DNA of 64,000 nt from Paraburkholderia acidicola (lineage in GTDB: Bacteria; Pseudomonadota; Gammaproteobacteria; Burkholderiales; Burkholderiaceae), in NCBI RefSeq assembly GCF_002362315.1, contig NZ_MTZV01000006.1, positions 806,001-870,000 on the forward strand. The letters run 5' to 3'. Below the pieces are notes generated by a model. It made no database searches and was not told the DNA's origin. It was given only the letters and a program-made list of their open reading frames with translations. Below, one piece after another: positions 37,323-45,861 of this stretch (positions within the stretch are counted from its first letter, which is position 1; the number at the start of each line of letters is the position of its first letter). The position numbers and the translations under genes were made by a program.

Positions 37323-38528
37323 TCAGGTAGATTGCCCTTCGTCGAGCCGCGCCGTAATGAGGTCGAGCTGACGGCGTACGTAGCGGACCAGACCCCGCCA
37401 CGTGATGCGCGTCAACCACATGCACAGCCATAGTCCGACGACGCCGGCAACGAGCATCCCGAACCCATAAACCATCGCACCAATACCGGAGCCATGCGGG
37501 CCGACGATGACGACGTTGTCGCCGTCGCTCTTGATCGCGACGCGATCGTTGTCGATCACCACCGAATCCGAACCGCTCCGCAACGACAGGTGGGCTTTTT
37601 CTCCAGTCGCGCCCTCTACGAAGGACACATGGTCGTCGCCGTTCGAGATGCTCCACGCCATCGACTTCGAATCGGACCCGGTGCGCGCAATCGACACACG
37701 CGTATCGTCATCGTCGTTCTTCATGTTGAAGGCGATGACGTCTTTGCGGGCAATCGACCACGTGCCGTCCGGCTTCACGATGAACAGATCACGCACGCCG
37801 CCGACCGTATCGATCTTGAGCTTGCCGTCTTCGTCCTTCAATTCGAGCGGACCGACGGGCGTGACCACCGACAGTCGCGTGCCCGGGCGCGGTTGCACCA
37901 CGAAGCGATCGCCGGCAACCGTGAAGCCCTTGAGGTTGCCAATCGCATAACGCAGGTCGCCCTTCGAATCGCTGTTGTCGTTATCGCTGTCGTCATCCTC
38001 ATCGTCGCTGTCCTTGCTCTTCGCCTGCTGAGCGGCGTTCTTTTCTATGCTCACGCTGCCCGCCGGCTGGCTCACATGCGAGCTGCCGCTGCTGAAGCTG
38101 AACGGGAGCGAATCGAACGACGGCCAGCCAAACAGATGATGGCTACCGAGCGCAACGACCGTTACCAGCCCCGCCACCATCAACGCGGCCGATGCCATAT
38201 AGCCGACCGTCAGGATGAACAGATAGATCATGAACGGAATGAGCAGCAGCAGTTGCAGCAGCCCGAGACCCGCAATCGACATGACCACGCGGATCAGGTT
38301 GCCGAACGAGCGGCGCGTTTCCCATTGACGGAACGTGGCCTGCGCCTTCAGTTCGCGTGCGAGCTTGACCGGGTCACCGAGCGCGGCAACGACTTCGGCT
38401 TCGCTGCGGCCCGCGGCAAGCGCGTCGCTGAAGTACTCGCGATAGTCGGCGATGATTTCATCGACGGCCTGCTTCGGAAAATTCCCCAGTTCATGCCGTA
38501 GCTTCTGGATGAATTCGTCCTGCGTCAT
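37323..38528 (-). CDS. HAAS (DUF1700)-type envelope protein with C-terminal DUF4097-like domain
   Basis: A 401-aa protein. The first ~85 residues are a HAAS domain (FIQKLRHELGNFPKQAVDEIIADYREYF ... AALGDPVKLAREL), the helical partner of PadR regulators. Two membrane segments follow at about 100-150. The C-terminal ~220 residues form a beta-rich domain like DUF4097 adhesin-like repeats, exposed on one side of the membrane. An acidic Ser/Asp linker (DSDDEDDDSDNDNSDSKGD) separates the parts. It overlaps padR by four bases (ATGA), the standard PadR-HAAS pairing. Confidence 0.85.
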   Translation of the reverse strand: MTQDEFIQKLRHELGNFPKQAVDEIIADYREYFSDALAAGRSEAEVVAALGDPVKLARELKAQATFRQWETRRSFGNLIRVVMSIAGLGLLQLLLLIPFMIYLFILTVGYMASAALMVAGLVTVVALGSHHLFGWPSFDSLPFSFSSGSSHVSQPAGSVSIEKNAAQQAKSKDSDDEDDDSDNDNSDSKGDLRYAIGNLKGFTVAGDRFVVQPRPGTRLSVVTPVGPLELKDEDGKLKIDTVGGVRDLFIVKPDGTWSIARKDVIAFNMKNDDDDTRVSIARTGSDSKSMAWSISNGDDHVSFVEGATGEKAHLSLRSGSDSVVIDNDRVAIKSDGDNVVIVGPHGSGIGAMVYGFGMLVAGVVGLWLCMWLTRITWRGLVRYVRRQLDLITARLDEGQST

Positions 38529-38866
38529 TGCGTTTCCCCTGTTCCCGTTGACACGCCCGGCAATCCGAGCACACCGTTGACTTCATCGACAAAGCTGCGC
38601 CATTCCTCTTCCATCTCGGTCAGGCTCTTGCGCCCCACCGACGTCAGCGAGTAGTACTTGCGCGGCGGCCCCGAGCTGGATTCGACGAAGTACGTCGATA
38701 CCCACGCCTCTGCCTGGAGCCGGCGCATCAGCGGGTAGATCGTGCCTTCGCTGATTTCCATGGTTTCGGAGAGCGTCGACACGAGCTCGTACGCGTAGCT
38801 GTCACCACGGGCGAGGACGGCAAGCACGCACATGTCGAGCGTTCCTTTCTTGAGCTGGGTTTTCAT
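38525..38866 (-). CDS. PadR-family transcriptional regulator
   Basis: A 113-aa PadR repressor of the short type with a winged HTH (LDMCVLAVLARGDSYAYELVSTLSETMEISEGTIYPLMRRLQAEAWV) and a C-terminal dimerisation helix. Its gene overlaps the HAAS gene by ATGA, so the two are translated together and PadR probably represses this operon. Two copies of a 16-bp word (GTACCTT-N2-TATGCAC) lie upstream of the start and are candidate operators. Confidence 0.92.
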   Translation of the reverse strand: MKTQLKKGTLDMCVLAVLARGDSYAYELVSTLSETMEISEGTIYPLMRRLQAEAWVSTYFVESSSGPPRKYYSLTSVGRKSLTEMEEEWRSFVDEVNGVLGLPGVSTGTGETQ

Positions 38867-38897
38867 TCATTTCCATTACACTAATGTGCACCGCCCA

Positions 38898-38913
38898 GTA
38901 CCTTGCTATGCAC
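38898..38913. promoter_or_regulatory. Candidate PadR operator, copy 1
   Basis: GTACCTTGCTATGCAC, 31 bases upstream of the padR start codon. A second copy with the same flanks (GTACCTT-N2-TATGCAC) lies 85 bases further upstream. Confidence 0.6.
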
Positions 38914-38982
38914 AATGACCGAATGCAGTAAGGCCCGCGGCGTCATGTCCGTACTGTAGCAGCAGCTACTGTTTTATACAAG

Positions 38983-38998
38983 GTACCTTTTTATGCAC
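38983..38998. promoter_or_regulatory. Candidate PadR operator, copy 2
   Basis: GTACCTTTTTATGCAC repeats copy 1 at 14 of 16 positions. It is preceded by an AAGGTACCTT palindrome. Confidence 0.6.
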
Positions 38999-39141
38999 GC
39001 ACGGATTGGTGTGCAAAGCGGCGGGTGCGGCGGTCAGCCTGGGAGCGGCTCCTGCGCTCGCCACAGCATCGCCCGCTGCGCTATAGCGCAGCAAAATTCG
39101 GAAATCTGCTGCATTACAAGCTATCAAATACTCGATAAATG

Positions 39142-39190
39142 CTTGCCTATAAGCTATCATGTTGACATCTTTAGTTAGCCCATAGGCAAG
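39142..39190. promoter_or_regulatory. Inverted repeat and direct repeats before mobile mystery A
   Basis: CTTGCCTAT (39142-39150) and its exact reverse complement ATAGGCAAG (39182-39190) flank a TTGACA at 39162-39167. AAGCTATCA occurs at 39118-39126 and 39151-39159. This looks like an autoregulatory operator for the HTH protein encoded immediately downstream. Confidence 0.6.
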
Positions 39191-39193
39191 CAA

Positions 39194-39655
39194 ATGAACG
39201 CCCAGATGAACCAGCTCCGGCTTGAACAGGTCCAGACATCGGTCGAAGCGTATGCCGATCTGGCGAAGCGCCGCGCGCCGCCTCGAGGCTGGTTGAAGCT
39301 CATTCGAGAGTCGCTGGGCCTGACCGAGCGACAGCAGGCCGCGCGCCTCGGTATCTCGGCCCCGACGTTGCACAAGTCAGAGCAAGCGGAAGCGGATGAG
39401 CGAATCTCGCTTGGGCAATTGCGCAAGCTGGCAGAGGGACTGGACTGCGAGCTGGTCTATGCTCTGGTGCCCCGAAAGCCATTCACGCAAGTGGTCGAGG
39501 AGCAGGCGCGCACCATTGCGCTGCAAGAAGTCGGCGGGGTAGCACACACCATGAGTCTGGAGGACCAGCGCCCCGACACAGCGCGCCTTCGGAAACAGGT
39601 TGAGCAGCGCACGGAAGAACTGCTTCGGGGTCGATGGTCGGCACTATGGCGATAG
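39194..39655 (+). CDS. Mobile mystery protein A (HTH protein)
   Basis: A 153-aa protein with a Cro/XRE HTH at about residues 34-95 (SLGLTERQQAARLGISAPTLHKSEQAEADERISLGQLRKLAE), a match to the mobile mystery protein A family (TIGR02612 type). Family genes are always paired with mobile mystery B and hop between genomes, in a toxin-antitoxin-like way; here the ATG of gene B lies inside its last codons. Repeats in the promoter suggest autorepression. The start has AGG nine bases upstream. DNA is less GC-rich than that of neighbours, consistent with transfer. Confidence 0.85.
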   Translation: MNAQMNQLRLEQVQTSVEAYADLAKRRAPPRGWLKLIRESLGLTERQQAARLGISAPTLHKSEQAEADERISLGQLRKLAEGLDCELVYALVPRKPFTQVVEEQARTIALQEVGGVAHTMSLEDQRPDTARLRKQVEQRTEELLRGRWSALWR

Positions 39656-40242
39656 ATTTCGACGAGCAGGAAGGACAAACCCCTCTCGACCCCGACGAAC
39701 TCGCCGACCTCATACCCACGCACCTGAGCACGAAGGGTGAGCTTAATGACTGGGAGCAGGAGAACATCCTGGCGGCGGTGTCGTGGCTTCGCCGCGCCCG
39801 CCTGCCAGACGTGACCAGTGAGAACTTCTGCCGCGCCCTGCACAAAAGGATGTTCGACAAGACTTGGGCCTGGGCCGGTACGTTCCGGAAGTCCGACAAG
39901 AACATCGGATGTGACTGGACGCAGGTCAGTGTCAAGCTGCGAGATCTTTTCGACAATGTGCGCTACTGGATTGAGAATGAAACCTTCCCGCCGGATGAAA
40001 TTGCGGCGCGATTCCACCGTGACCTGGTCTGGATTCACCCGTTTCCAAACGGCAATGGCCGACACTCACGGATGATGACTGACGCGCTTTTACGCAGCAT
40101 GAAAGCGCCTCCTTTTCCGTGGGGTGGCGCAAGCACGCTCGTCAATGCCGACAACGCCCGCACGCTCTATCTGGCCGCGCTGCGTGCCGCGGACAAAGGT
40201 GACTACACGTTGCTGCTTGCCTTCGTTCGTAGCACCGCTTGA
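39646..40242 (+). CDS. Mobile mystery protein B (Fic-domain protein)
   Basis: A 198-aa Fic-family protein with the active-site motif HPFPNGNGRHSR (His about residue 124), which transfers AMP or another nucleotide-phosphate group to target proteins. It belongs to the mobile mystery protein B family (TIGR02613 type). The inhibitory helix motif S/TxxxE(G/N) is not obvious within it, so it may be regulated in trans by A. ATG 39646 is used; ATG 39634 is possible and both overlap gene A. Promoter and repeats lie in front of gene A only, so the two form one operon. Confidence 0.87.
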   Translation: MAIDFDEQEGQTPLDPDELADLIPTHLSTKGELNDWEQENILAAVSWLRRARLPDVTSENFCRALHKRMFDKTWAWAGTFRKSDKNIGCDWTQVSVKLRDLFDNVRYWIENETFPPDEIAARFHRDLVWIHPFPNGNGRHSRMMTDALLRSMKAPPFPWGGASTLVNADNARTLYLAALRAADKGDYTLLLAFVRSTA

Positions 40243-40391
40243 GTTCAACTCCAGATTCACCAGATACGACAGCGACGTTGTCAGCATCGCTCAACGCGCT
40301 TCGCCATCCCCTCGCCACCGGGCATCTGAATCACGAATACATCGTCGCGATTCATCTGCATCTCCAGTAACGAGGGTGACCTGACTGAGAC

Positions 40392-41696
40392 TCAAGAAAC
40401 CAGCTTCGCGCCACGCGTCTCAGGCAATGTCAACGCAGCCAGAATGACCACACCGTACGCCGCAGCGGCGAACGTTCCAATCGCGATACCCAGCGGCATT
40501 TTCTGCGCCACGTAACCGATCAGGAACGGAAAGGTCGCCCCAACCGCGCGGCCGAAGTTGTAGCAAAAGCCCTGCCCCGAGCCGCGGATGCGGGTGGGAA
40601 ACAGCTCGGTCATGAACGCACCCATGCCGGAAAATATCCCCGATGCAAAGAAACCGAGTGGGAAACCCAGCAGCAGAAGCAACGTGTTGCTCATCGGTAC
40701 GCGCGTATAGACGAGCGCGATGGTCATCGAAGCCAGCGAATACAGCATGAACGTGAGCTTCCTCCCAATCCGGTCGCTCAGAAATGCGCCATACAGGTAG
40801 CCCGCATACGATCCCACGATCACAACCGCAAGATAGCCGCCTGTGCCGACCACACTCAGGTGCTGCTCGGTCTTCAGGTAGGTCGGCAGCCACGTGGTAA
40901 TGGCGTAGTACCCGCCCTGCGTACCAGTCGCAAGAATCGCTGTGCGCAGCGTGGTCGACCAGACACCGGGGCCGAAGATTTCGAGGAACGAGCTGCGTCC
41001 GCCGGTTTCAAGCTCGCGCTGCTTCTGTTGCTTGTGGACTTCGGGTTCGTCGACAAGACGCCGGATCAGGATCACGAACGGCGCGGGCACGATGCCGATG
41101 GCAAACAGCACACGCCACGCCATATCGGCAGGAACGAAGGAAAACACCAGCGTATAGAGCCCGGCCGCGACTGCCCAACCAATCGCCCATCCCGCCTGCA
41201 CCATGCCGACTGCCTTGCCGCGATCGCGCGGCCGGATCACTTCGCCGATCAGCACCGCGCCCGCCGTCCACTCGCCGCCAAAACCGAAGCCCATCAGACC
41301 GCGTGCGATCAGCAACTGCGAGTAGTTCTGCGCAAATGCACAGAGCAGCGTAAAGAAGGCGAACCAGACGATGGTGATCTGCAGTGTCTTCACACGACCG
41401 ATACGGTCCGACAGGATGCCGGCCACCCAACCGCCGAGCGCCGACGTCAGCAGCGTGACGGTACCGATCAACCCCGCCTCGCCCTTCGTCAGTCCCCACG
41501 TTGCGATCAGCGTCGGGATCACGAAGCTGAGAAACTGCGTGTCCATGGCGTCGAGCCCGTAGCCGAGCTTGCAGCTCCAGAACGCACGTCGTTCGTTTGT
41601 CGTCGTGTGCCGGTACCAGCCGAACATGCCGCTGCTCTCAGGTTCGCTCGATTGCGCTTCAGCTTGCGTGCCCGCAAAGTGTGCTTCGGTATTCAT
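40392..41696 (-). CDS. MFS transporter of the aromatic acid/sialic acid-type sugar-porter group
   Basis: A 434-aa 12-helix MFS carrier. Signatures include DAMDTQFLSFVIPTLIATW, motif A GILSDRIGRVKTLQ and GGEWTAGAVLIGE, all typical of the aromatic acid:H+ symporter and sialic-acid (NanT-like) branches. It probably imports a carboxylate. The ATG at 41696 follows TGGAG at seven bases. It lies 30 bases downstream of the DUF1445 hydro-lyase gene, so the two form an operon. Confidence 0.9.
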   Translation of the reverse strand: MNTEAHFAGTQAEAQSSEPESSGMFGWYRHTTTNERRAFWSCKLGYGLDAMDTQFLSFVIPTLIATWGLTKGEAGLIGTVTLLTSALGGWVAGILSDRIGRVKTLQITIVWFAFFTLLCAFAQNYSQLLIARGLMGFGFGGEWTAGAVLIGEVIRPRDRGKAVGMVQAGWAIGWAVAAGLYTLVFSFVPADMAWRVLFAIGIVPAPFVILIRRLVDEPEVHKQQKQRELETGGRSSFLEIFGPGVWSTTLRTAILATGTQGGYYAITTWLPTYLKTEQHLSVVGTGGYLAVVIVGSYAGYLYGAFLSDRIGRKLTFMLYSLASMTIALVYTRVPMSNTLLLLLGFPLGFFASGIFSGMGAFMTELFPTRIRGSGQGFCYNFGRAVGATFPFLIGYVAQKMPLGIAIGTFAAAAYGVVILAALTLPETRGAKLVS

Positions 41697-41726
41697 GGCT
41701 GATCTCCAGGTGGCTTGAGCGAGCGC

Positions 41727-42497
41727 TCAGAGCACAGCAAGCGATGAGTTGGGGATATCGGTCATCAACATATGACCGGGTCGGTGCGCAATCGCGAACG
41801 GCAGACGTGCACTTTCGATGGCGCTTTGCGGCGTCACACCGCATGCCCAGAACACCGGGATTTCATGCTCGTGGATCGACACACAGTCGCCGTAATGCGG
41901 CTGCATCAAGTCTTCGATACCGAGCGCGGCCGGACTGCCCAGATGCACGGGCGCACCGTGCACCGAAGGGAACCGGCTTGTGATCTGAATGGCGCGGATC
42001 GCGTCCGCACCGCTCATCGGGCGCATCGACACGACCAGTTGGCCACCGAACGGACCTGCCATCTGGTTGGCGATGTTCGTGCGGTACATGGGCACGTTGA
42101 CGCCCTCGTCGATATGGCGCAACGGGATGCGTTCGCGCGCCATCATCTGCTCGAATGAAAACGAACAGCCGATCGCGAAGACCACCAGGTCGTCACGCCA
42201 GAGATCGACGATATCGTCGGGCTGTTCGCACAGCACGCCTTCGCGATACACGTTGTAGCCGGGCACATCGGTGCAGACGTCGAGGTCGCGGCCGAGCGCC
42301 GGCACGTTCCATTGTCCTGGCTCACCCACGCCGAGCAATGGGCAGGCCTTCGGGTTACGCACGCAAAAACGCAGGAAGTCCTCGGCGTAGAGACCCGGAA
42401 TGATCGCGAGGTTGGCTTGCGCGAACTCGCCACATTGACCAGCGGTCGGACCGGTAAAACGCTTGCTGCGGACCTGCTGGCGGAAATGATGTGGCAT
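41727..42497 (-). CDS. Putative hydro-lyase, DUF1445 (D-glutamate cyclase) family
   Basis: A 256-aa protein of the PF07286 family (opening residues RFTGPTAGQCGEFAQANLAIIPG, then CSFSFEQMM and PMYRTNIAN, YGDCVSIHEHEIPVFWACGVTPQ). Members have been called putative hydro-lyases or D-glutamate cyclases. It is the first gene of a unit with the MFS carrier, so it probably acts on the imported compound. The ATG at 42497 is preceded by GAGGGG. It is divergent from the LysR gene at 42834. Confidence 0.88.
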   Translation of the reverse strand: MPHHFRQQVRSKRFTGPTAGQCGEFAQANLAIIPGLYAEDFLRFCVRNPKACPLLGVGEPGQWNVPALGRDLDVCTDVPGYNVYREGVLCEQPDDIVDLWRDDLVVFAIGCSFSFEQMMARERIPLRHIDEGVNVPMYRTNIANQMAGPFGGQLVVSMRPMSGADAIRAIQITSRFPSVHGAPVHLGSPAALGIEDLMQPHYGDCVSIHEHEIPVFWACGVTPQSAIESARLPFAIAHRPGHMLMTDIPNSSLAVL

Positions 42498-42833
42498 GAC
42501 GTCGGGCCCCTCGCACGTTCGATGGGTTGAAGAGTAGAGTCGCAATAAAGGCGACGCCAGCGAGTTATTTCGCTCGCCCGTGTTAGGTTTTTCTTAACAG
42601 AATCGTGCGGGTTTTTACCAATGCAACGGCGTCGTATGGTTGGCTCGGTAACTGTGAAAACAAGCTATACAGCCTTGTACAAAGGGGTTTTCTACGCAGC
42701 CGGTCACGCGCAAGAACATCCAGATTGCTCACCGACAAGCCTCAAAAAGATTCAATCAGGTAAACGCTCTTTTTTGGCGGCGTCAATAATTCCTCCTTGT
42801 GTCGATTCGCTCTCCACAAAGGTTGAAGCCCAC
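42498..42833. other. Divergent promoter region, hydro-lyase operon and LysR gene
   Basis: This 336-bp region holds promoters in both directions and the 19-bp imperfect palindrome at 42581-42599. No small gene with a ribosome binding site was seen; an open frame continuous with the LysR gene back to 42621 has no family match and is taken as leader. Confidence 0.5.
42581..42599. promoter_or_regulatory. Candidate LysR operator
   Basis: TGTTAGG-TTTTT-CTTAACA pairs at six of seven positions and lies in the middle of the divergent promoter region, as expected of a LysR binding site. Confidence 0.4.
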
Positions 42834-43766
42834 ATGAATACCCGCTTCCTCGAAACCTTCGTCAAGCTCGCCGAACTGGAAAGTTTCCGGGCAACAGCGC
42901 GCGTCCTGCACTCCACGCCCGCGACTATTTCGCTGCGCATCAAGTCGCTCGAAGACGAACTGAAGACCGAGCTGATCGACCGCAGCTCGCAGGCATTTCG
43001 CTTGACCACGTCGGGACAGAGCCTGCTCGGGCCGGCGCGAAACGTCGTGGAGGCGGCGCGTGCGTTGCGCGAGGCTGCTGGTCAGGAAGTCGTCGTCGGT
43101 GGCAAGCTGCGGCTCGGTGTGATCGAAACGGTGGTCCATAGCTGGCTCTCGGTTTACATCACGTATCTGAATGCGAACTACCCCAAGCTCGATGTCGATC
43201 TCACTGTCGATTCAAGCTCGGTATTGCAACGGCGTCTGCTGAGCGGCGAACTCGATCTGGTCATTCGTGTGGAAGGGATCGACAGCAGCAAGATTGCCTC
43301 GAGTGCGATCGCCAGTTACCCGGTCCGCTGGATCGCACGACGCGGACTGTTGCCGCGCCGCGCCGCGGGACTCGCGCTCAATGTCCTGCAACGCCCGATC
43401 GTCACGTTTGGCCGCGGCACTGCCCCACAGATCGCACTGGAGAGCATCGTGCACACGCTGGCGCGCCAGGAAAACATGCGCCCGGAACAGACGCGGATTA
43501 CGTGCTCGCCGTCGGTCGCCGCGATCGTTCAACTGGTGCGCGATGGCTATGGCGTAGCGGGAATTCCGGGCCTCTTCGTGGCCAAAGAACTCCAGAGCGG
43601 GGAATTCGTCGAGTTGCCGCTCAAACCCGTCCCACCGCCGATCATCGTGTCGCTATGCAAGCCCGTCGATGCCAGCGTGATGGTCGACGCAGCAGCGAAC
43701 GCTGCTCGGATTGCCTGTACGACGTACACCAAATCGATCAAGAAGGAGTTTCTGGAAGGGCTCTAG
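42834..43766 (+). CDS. LysR-type transcriptional regulator
   Basis: A 310-aa LysR protein: winged HTH at residues 4-62 (TRFLETFVKLAELESFRATARVLHSTPATISLRIKSLEDEL) and an effector-binding domain to about residue 295. The ATG at 42834 has AGG within range; the longer frame to 42621 lacks support. It is divergent from the hydro-lyase/MFS unit, which it probably activates, in answer to the imported acid. Confidence 0.92.
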   Translation: MNTRFLETFVKLAELESFRATARVLHSTPATISLRIKSLEDELKTELIDRSSQAFRLTTSGQSLLGPARNVVEAARALREAAGQEVVVGGKLRLGVIETVVHSWLSVYITYLNANYPKLDVDLTVDSSSVLQRRLLSGELDLVIRVEGIDSSKIASSAIASYPVRWIARRGLLPRRAAGLALNVLQRPIVTFGRGTAPQIALESIVHTLARQENMRPEQTRITCSPSVAAIVQLVRDGYGVAGIPGLFVAKELQSGEFVELPLKPVPPPIIVSLCKPVDASVMVDAAANAARIACTTYTKSIKKEFLEGL

Positions 43767-43875
43767 CAATCTGTCGGTATGCGAACAGCGGAATCGCCGT
43801 ATCAGTGAAAAACACGTAATTTGACGGGACATCCACCACGAAAACTACGAGATTGCCTTCGATAAACCGCATGCG

Positions 43876-43888
43876 ATGCTAGTAGCAT
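43876..43888. promoter_or_regulatory. 13-bp perfect palindrome upstream of luxR1
   Basis: ATGCTA-G-TAGCAT lies 29 bases before the chosen start of luxR1. It could be an operator, or it could form part of the N-terminal coding region if the upstream ATG at 43876 is used. Confidence 0.35.
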
Positions 43889-43917
43889 GGCCGCTCACGA
43901 AGACGCAATCAGGTGCG

Positions 43918-44748
43918 ATGAACGACACGGACGAAGAAGGCACGCGGTTCATCACGTTCAGCGACGCCGACCTGAACGGTCGCGCCGGCACGGCTCCCGA
44001 ACCAGGTGACCGTCTGCTCGGCCAGCTCGCGCAGCATCTTGCCGCAGCCCCCGACAGCGCCACGCGTCAGCAGTTGGTACGCACCGCCTTGCGCGCAGCG
44101 GGCTTCGATTCGCTGTGCTATTGCCGCGTGCTGCGCATCGGTGAATTCATCAGTCGCTGCGCGTGGTTCGATACCTACTCGCCACCCGGCTGGCCAGCGC
44201 GCTATGCGCAGGAAGACTTCTTCCAGATCGATCCGCGGCCGGGCATTACAGCCTGCATCGAATGGCCTGCCGCATGGGACCTCGATACGTTATTCAGCGG
44301 CACCCTCGCCCCGCGCTGCGAGACGTTCGCGCGACGCTTCGTGACGGTCGCCCAGCAGCACGGCCTGAACAGCGGCGTGAGCTTCGGCGTCGCGACCGCT
44401 CATCCGCTCGAACACAGCATCGTGATGCTGTCGAGTGCGCAGCACGGCCGCGGATGGATCGTCGACACGACCCTCGGTGCGGCCTACGCGATCGGCACGG
44501 CGATTCACGCGTTCATCGAGGCACGTGCGCGGCATCTGCTGCCCGTACCGTCCGGTGAGCGCCTGAGCGAAGCGCAGCGCGCGATCCTGCGCTTCGTCAC
44601 GCAAGGCATCAGCGACCGTGAGATGGCCGAGAAGCTCACGATGTCGCCGCACAACGTGCGCTATCACCTGCGCCAGCTCAAGAAGATCTACAACGCACAG
44701 AACCGTGTGCAGCTCGCGTACATTGCCGGTCGTTTGCTCGACGATTGA
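43918..44748 (+). CDS. LuxR-type regulator 1 of the T3SS locus
   Basis: A 276-aa protein with an N-terminal autoinducer-binding-like domain (residues ~30-195, with the core aromatic pattern YSPPGWPARYAQEDFFQIDPR) and a C-terminal HTH (~215-275, LSEAQRAILRFVTQGISDREMAEKLTMSPHNVRYHLRQL). It has a full paralogue at 57782. No luxI lies in the window, so it is a 'solo' that may sense a host or foreign signal. It converges with sctU with 24 bases between, so it is not part of the operon but probably controls it. Start uncertain (ATG 43876 possible). Confidence 0.88.
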   Translation: MNDTDEEGTRFITFSDADLNGRAGTAPEPGDRLLGQLAQHLAAAPDSATRQQLVRTALRAAGFDSLCYCRVLRIGEFISRCAWFDTYSPPGWPARYAQEDFFQIDPRPGITACIEWPAAWDLDTLFSGTLAPRCETFARRFVTVAQQHGLNSGVSFGVATAHPLEHSIVMLSSAQHGRGWIVDTTLGAAYAIGTAIHAFIEARARHLLPVPSGERLSEAQRAILRFVTQGISDREMAEKLTMSPHNVRYHLRQLKKIYNAQNRVQLAYIAGRLLDD

Positions 44749-44772
44749 GCGCGCCAGTTGACCAGGCACCGC

Positions 44773-45810
44773 TCATCCGACTTCACCGCCACTCGCCCAG
44801 CGCAGCGCATCCGCAACCTCGCGAAAGAGGCCGCGGTCGATGTAAAGCCCTAGCGGAATCTGCTCGTACAGTTTTTCAGCAAGCCCGGTATTAGCCACGG
44901 CCGGCCGCAACAGTTCCTGCGCGATCGTGCGGATCCGCTCGGCGGCTTCGCCCTCGCCGCGCGCGATGACCCGCGGCAACGTCGGCTCGCCAGCATAGTG
45001 CAGCGCCACCGCCACACGCGCCGAATAGATCACCACCGACGCCCCACGCAATACATCCTGCATCGAAGCGAACTGCGCCTCGCGCGCGAGCTGCGAACGC
45101 CGCGACGAAACCATCGGATCACCCTCCATCTCGCGATGTTCACGCCGCAGCTCTTCGGTACTCATCCGGTGATTGCGCGCGAACTCCCAGCGCTGATGCA
45201 CGAAATCGAGCCCCGCGATGATCGCGTAGATGACCGCCGCCCAGCCGAACAGCAAGGACAGCAGCCGCCCCATCAGCGCGAAAATCTGCGCGGGCGTAGT
45301 GAAGCCGGCCTCGACCGCCGCGCCGATCGAACCGCGAATCACTGCATACAGGATCAAGCCGATCGCCAGCGTCTTGCCGATGGCCTTCGCGAGATCGATC
45401 AGCGCGCGCATCGATACGATGCGCTTCAGTCCGGCCGCCGGATTCAGCCGCGATATCTGTGGCGTGAGCCGTGCCCATGCGACGATGCCGCCTACCTGCA
45501 CGATGCCCGCAATCACCCCCGCGAGCAGTACCGCACCGCTCAACGACAACACGCTGAGCAGCAGCACATGGCGCACCGCGACCAGCAGCACCGCAAGCCT
45601 CGTGTCCGGGTCGCGCGCGGCGATCACCTGCTGGGCGACGTCCATCAGCCCATGCAACAGACCGATGCCAATCGGTGCTACACCAGCGATCAACGCGAGC
45701 AGCACGATGAACTGCACCGTCGTGATGACGTCGGCACTGCGCGCGACCTCGCCCTTGCGGCGCGCTTCGCGCAGCCGGCGTGCAGTCGCTGGATGATTCT
45801 TTTCGGCCAT
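44773..45810 (-). CDS. sctU: T3SS export apparatus protein SctU (FlhB/YscU/HrcU) lacking NPTH
   Basis: A 345-aa protein with four N-terminal membrane segments (~30-55, 80-110, 145-165, 185-205) and a cytoplasmic domain that normally cuts itself between Asn and Pro of NPTH to switch substrates. The equivalent stretch here is VVIYSARVAVALHY, so NPTH is replaced by YSAR (residues 262-265, codons read at ~45020). The cleavage cannot happen; the rest of the domain (AVALHYAGEPTLPRVIARG, LARKLY-like AEKLYEQIPLG) is intact. The ATG follows AAGGGAG. It is the last gene of the long sct operon. Confidence 0.93.
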   Translation of the reverse strand: MAEKNHPATARRLREARRKGEVARSADVITTVQFIVLLALIAGVAPIGIGLLHGLMDVAQQVIAARDPDTRLAVLLVAVRHVLLLSVLSLSGAVLLAGVIAGIVQVGGIVAWARLTPQISRLNPAAGLKRIVSMRALIDLAKAIGKTLAIGLILYAVIRGSIGAAVEAGFTTPAQIFALMGRLLSLLFGWAAVIYAIIAGLDFVHQRWEFARNHRMSTEELRREHREMEGDPMVSSRRSQLAREAQFASMQDVLRGASVVIYSARVAVALHYAGEPTLPRVIARGEGEAAERIRTIAQELLRPAVANTGLAEKLYEQIPLGLYIDRGLFREVADALRWASGGEVG

Positions 45811-45861
45811 CGCCGGAACTCCCTTGAAACACGCCGCGATCCCGCACGTTGAAGCAAAAAA

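Larger units (their letters stand above)
38867..39193. other. Divergent promoter region of padR and the mobile-mystery operon
   Basis: This 327-bp stretch is AT-richer than its surroundings. The left part holds the paired PadR-type repeats, and the right part the repeats in front of the mobile mystery protein A gene. No gene was supported. Confidence 0.5.

Noticed and set aside
40243..40391. Small minus-strand reading frame of ~26 codons (MQMNRDDVFVIQMPGGEG) downstream of the Fic gene
   Set aside because: It has GGAG at a plausible distance but is very short, has no homology that I recognise and overlaps nothing conserved; possible relic of a gene end, but not supportable.
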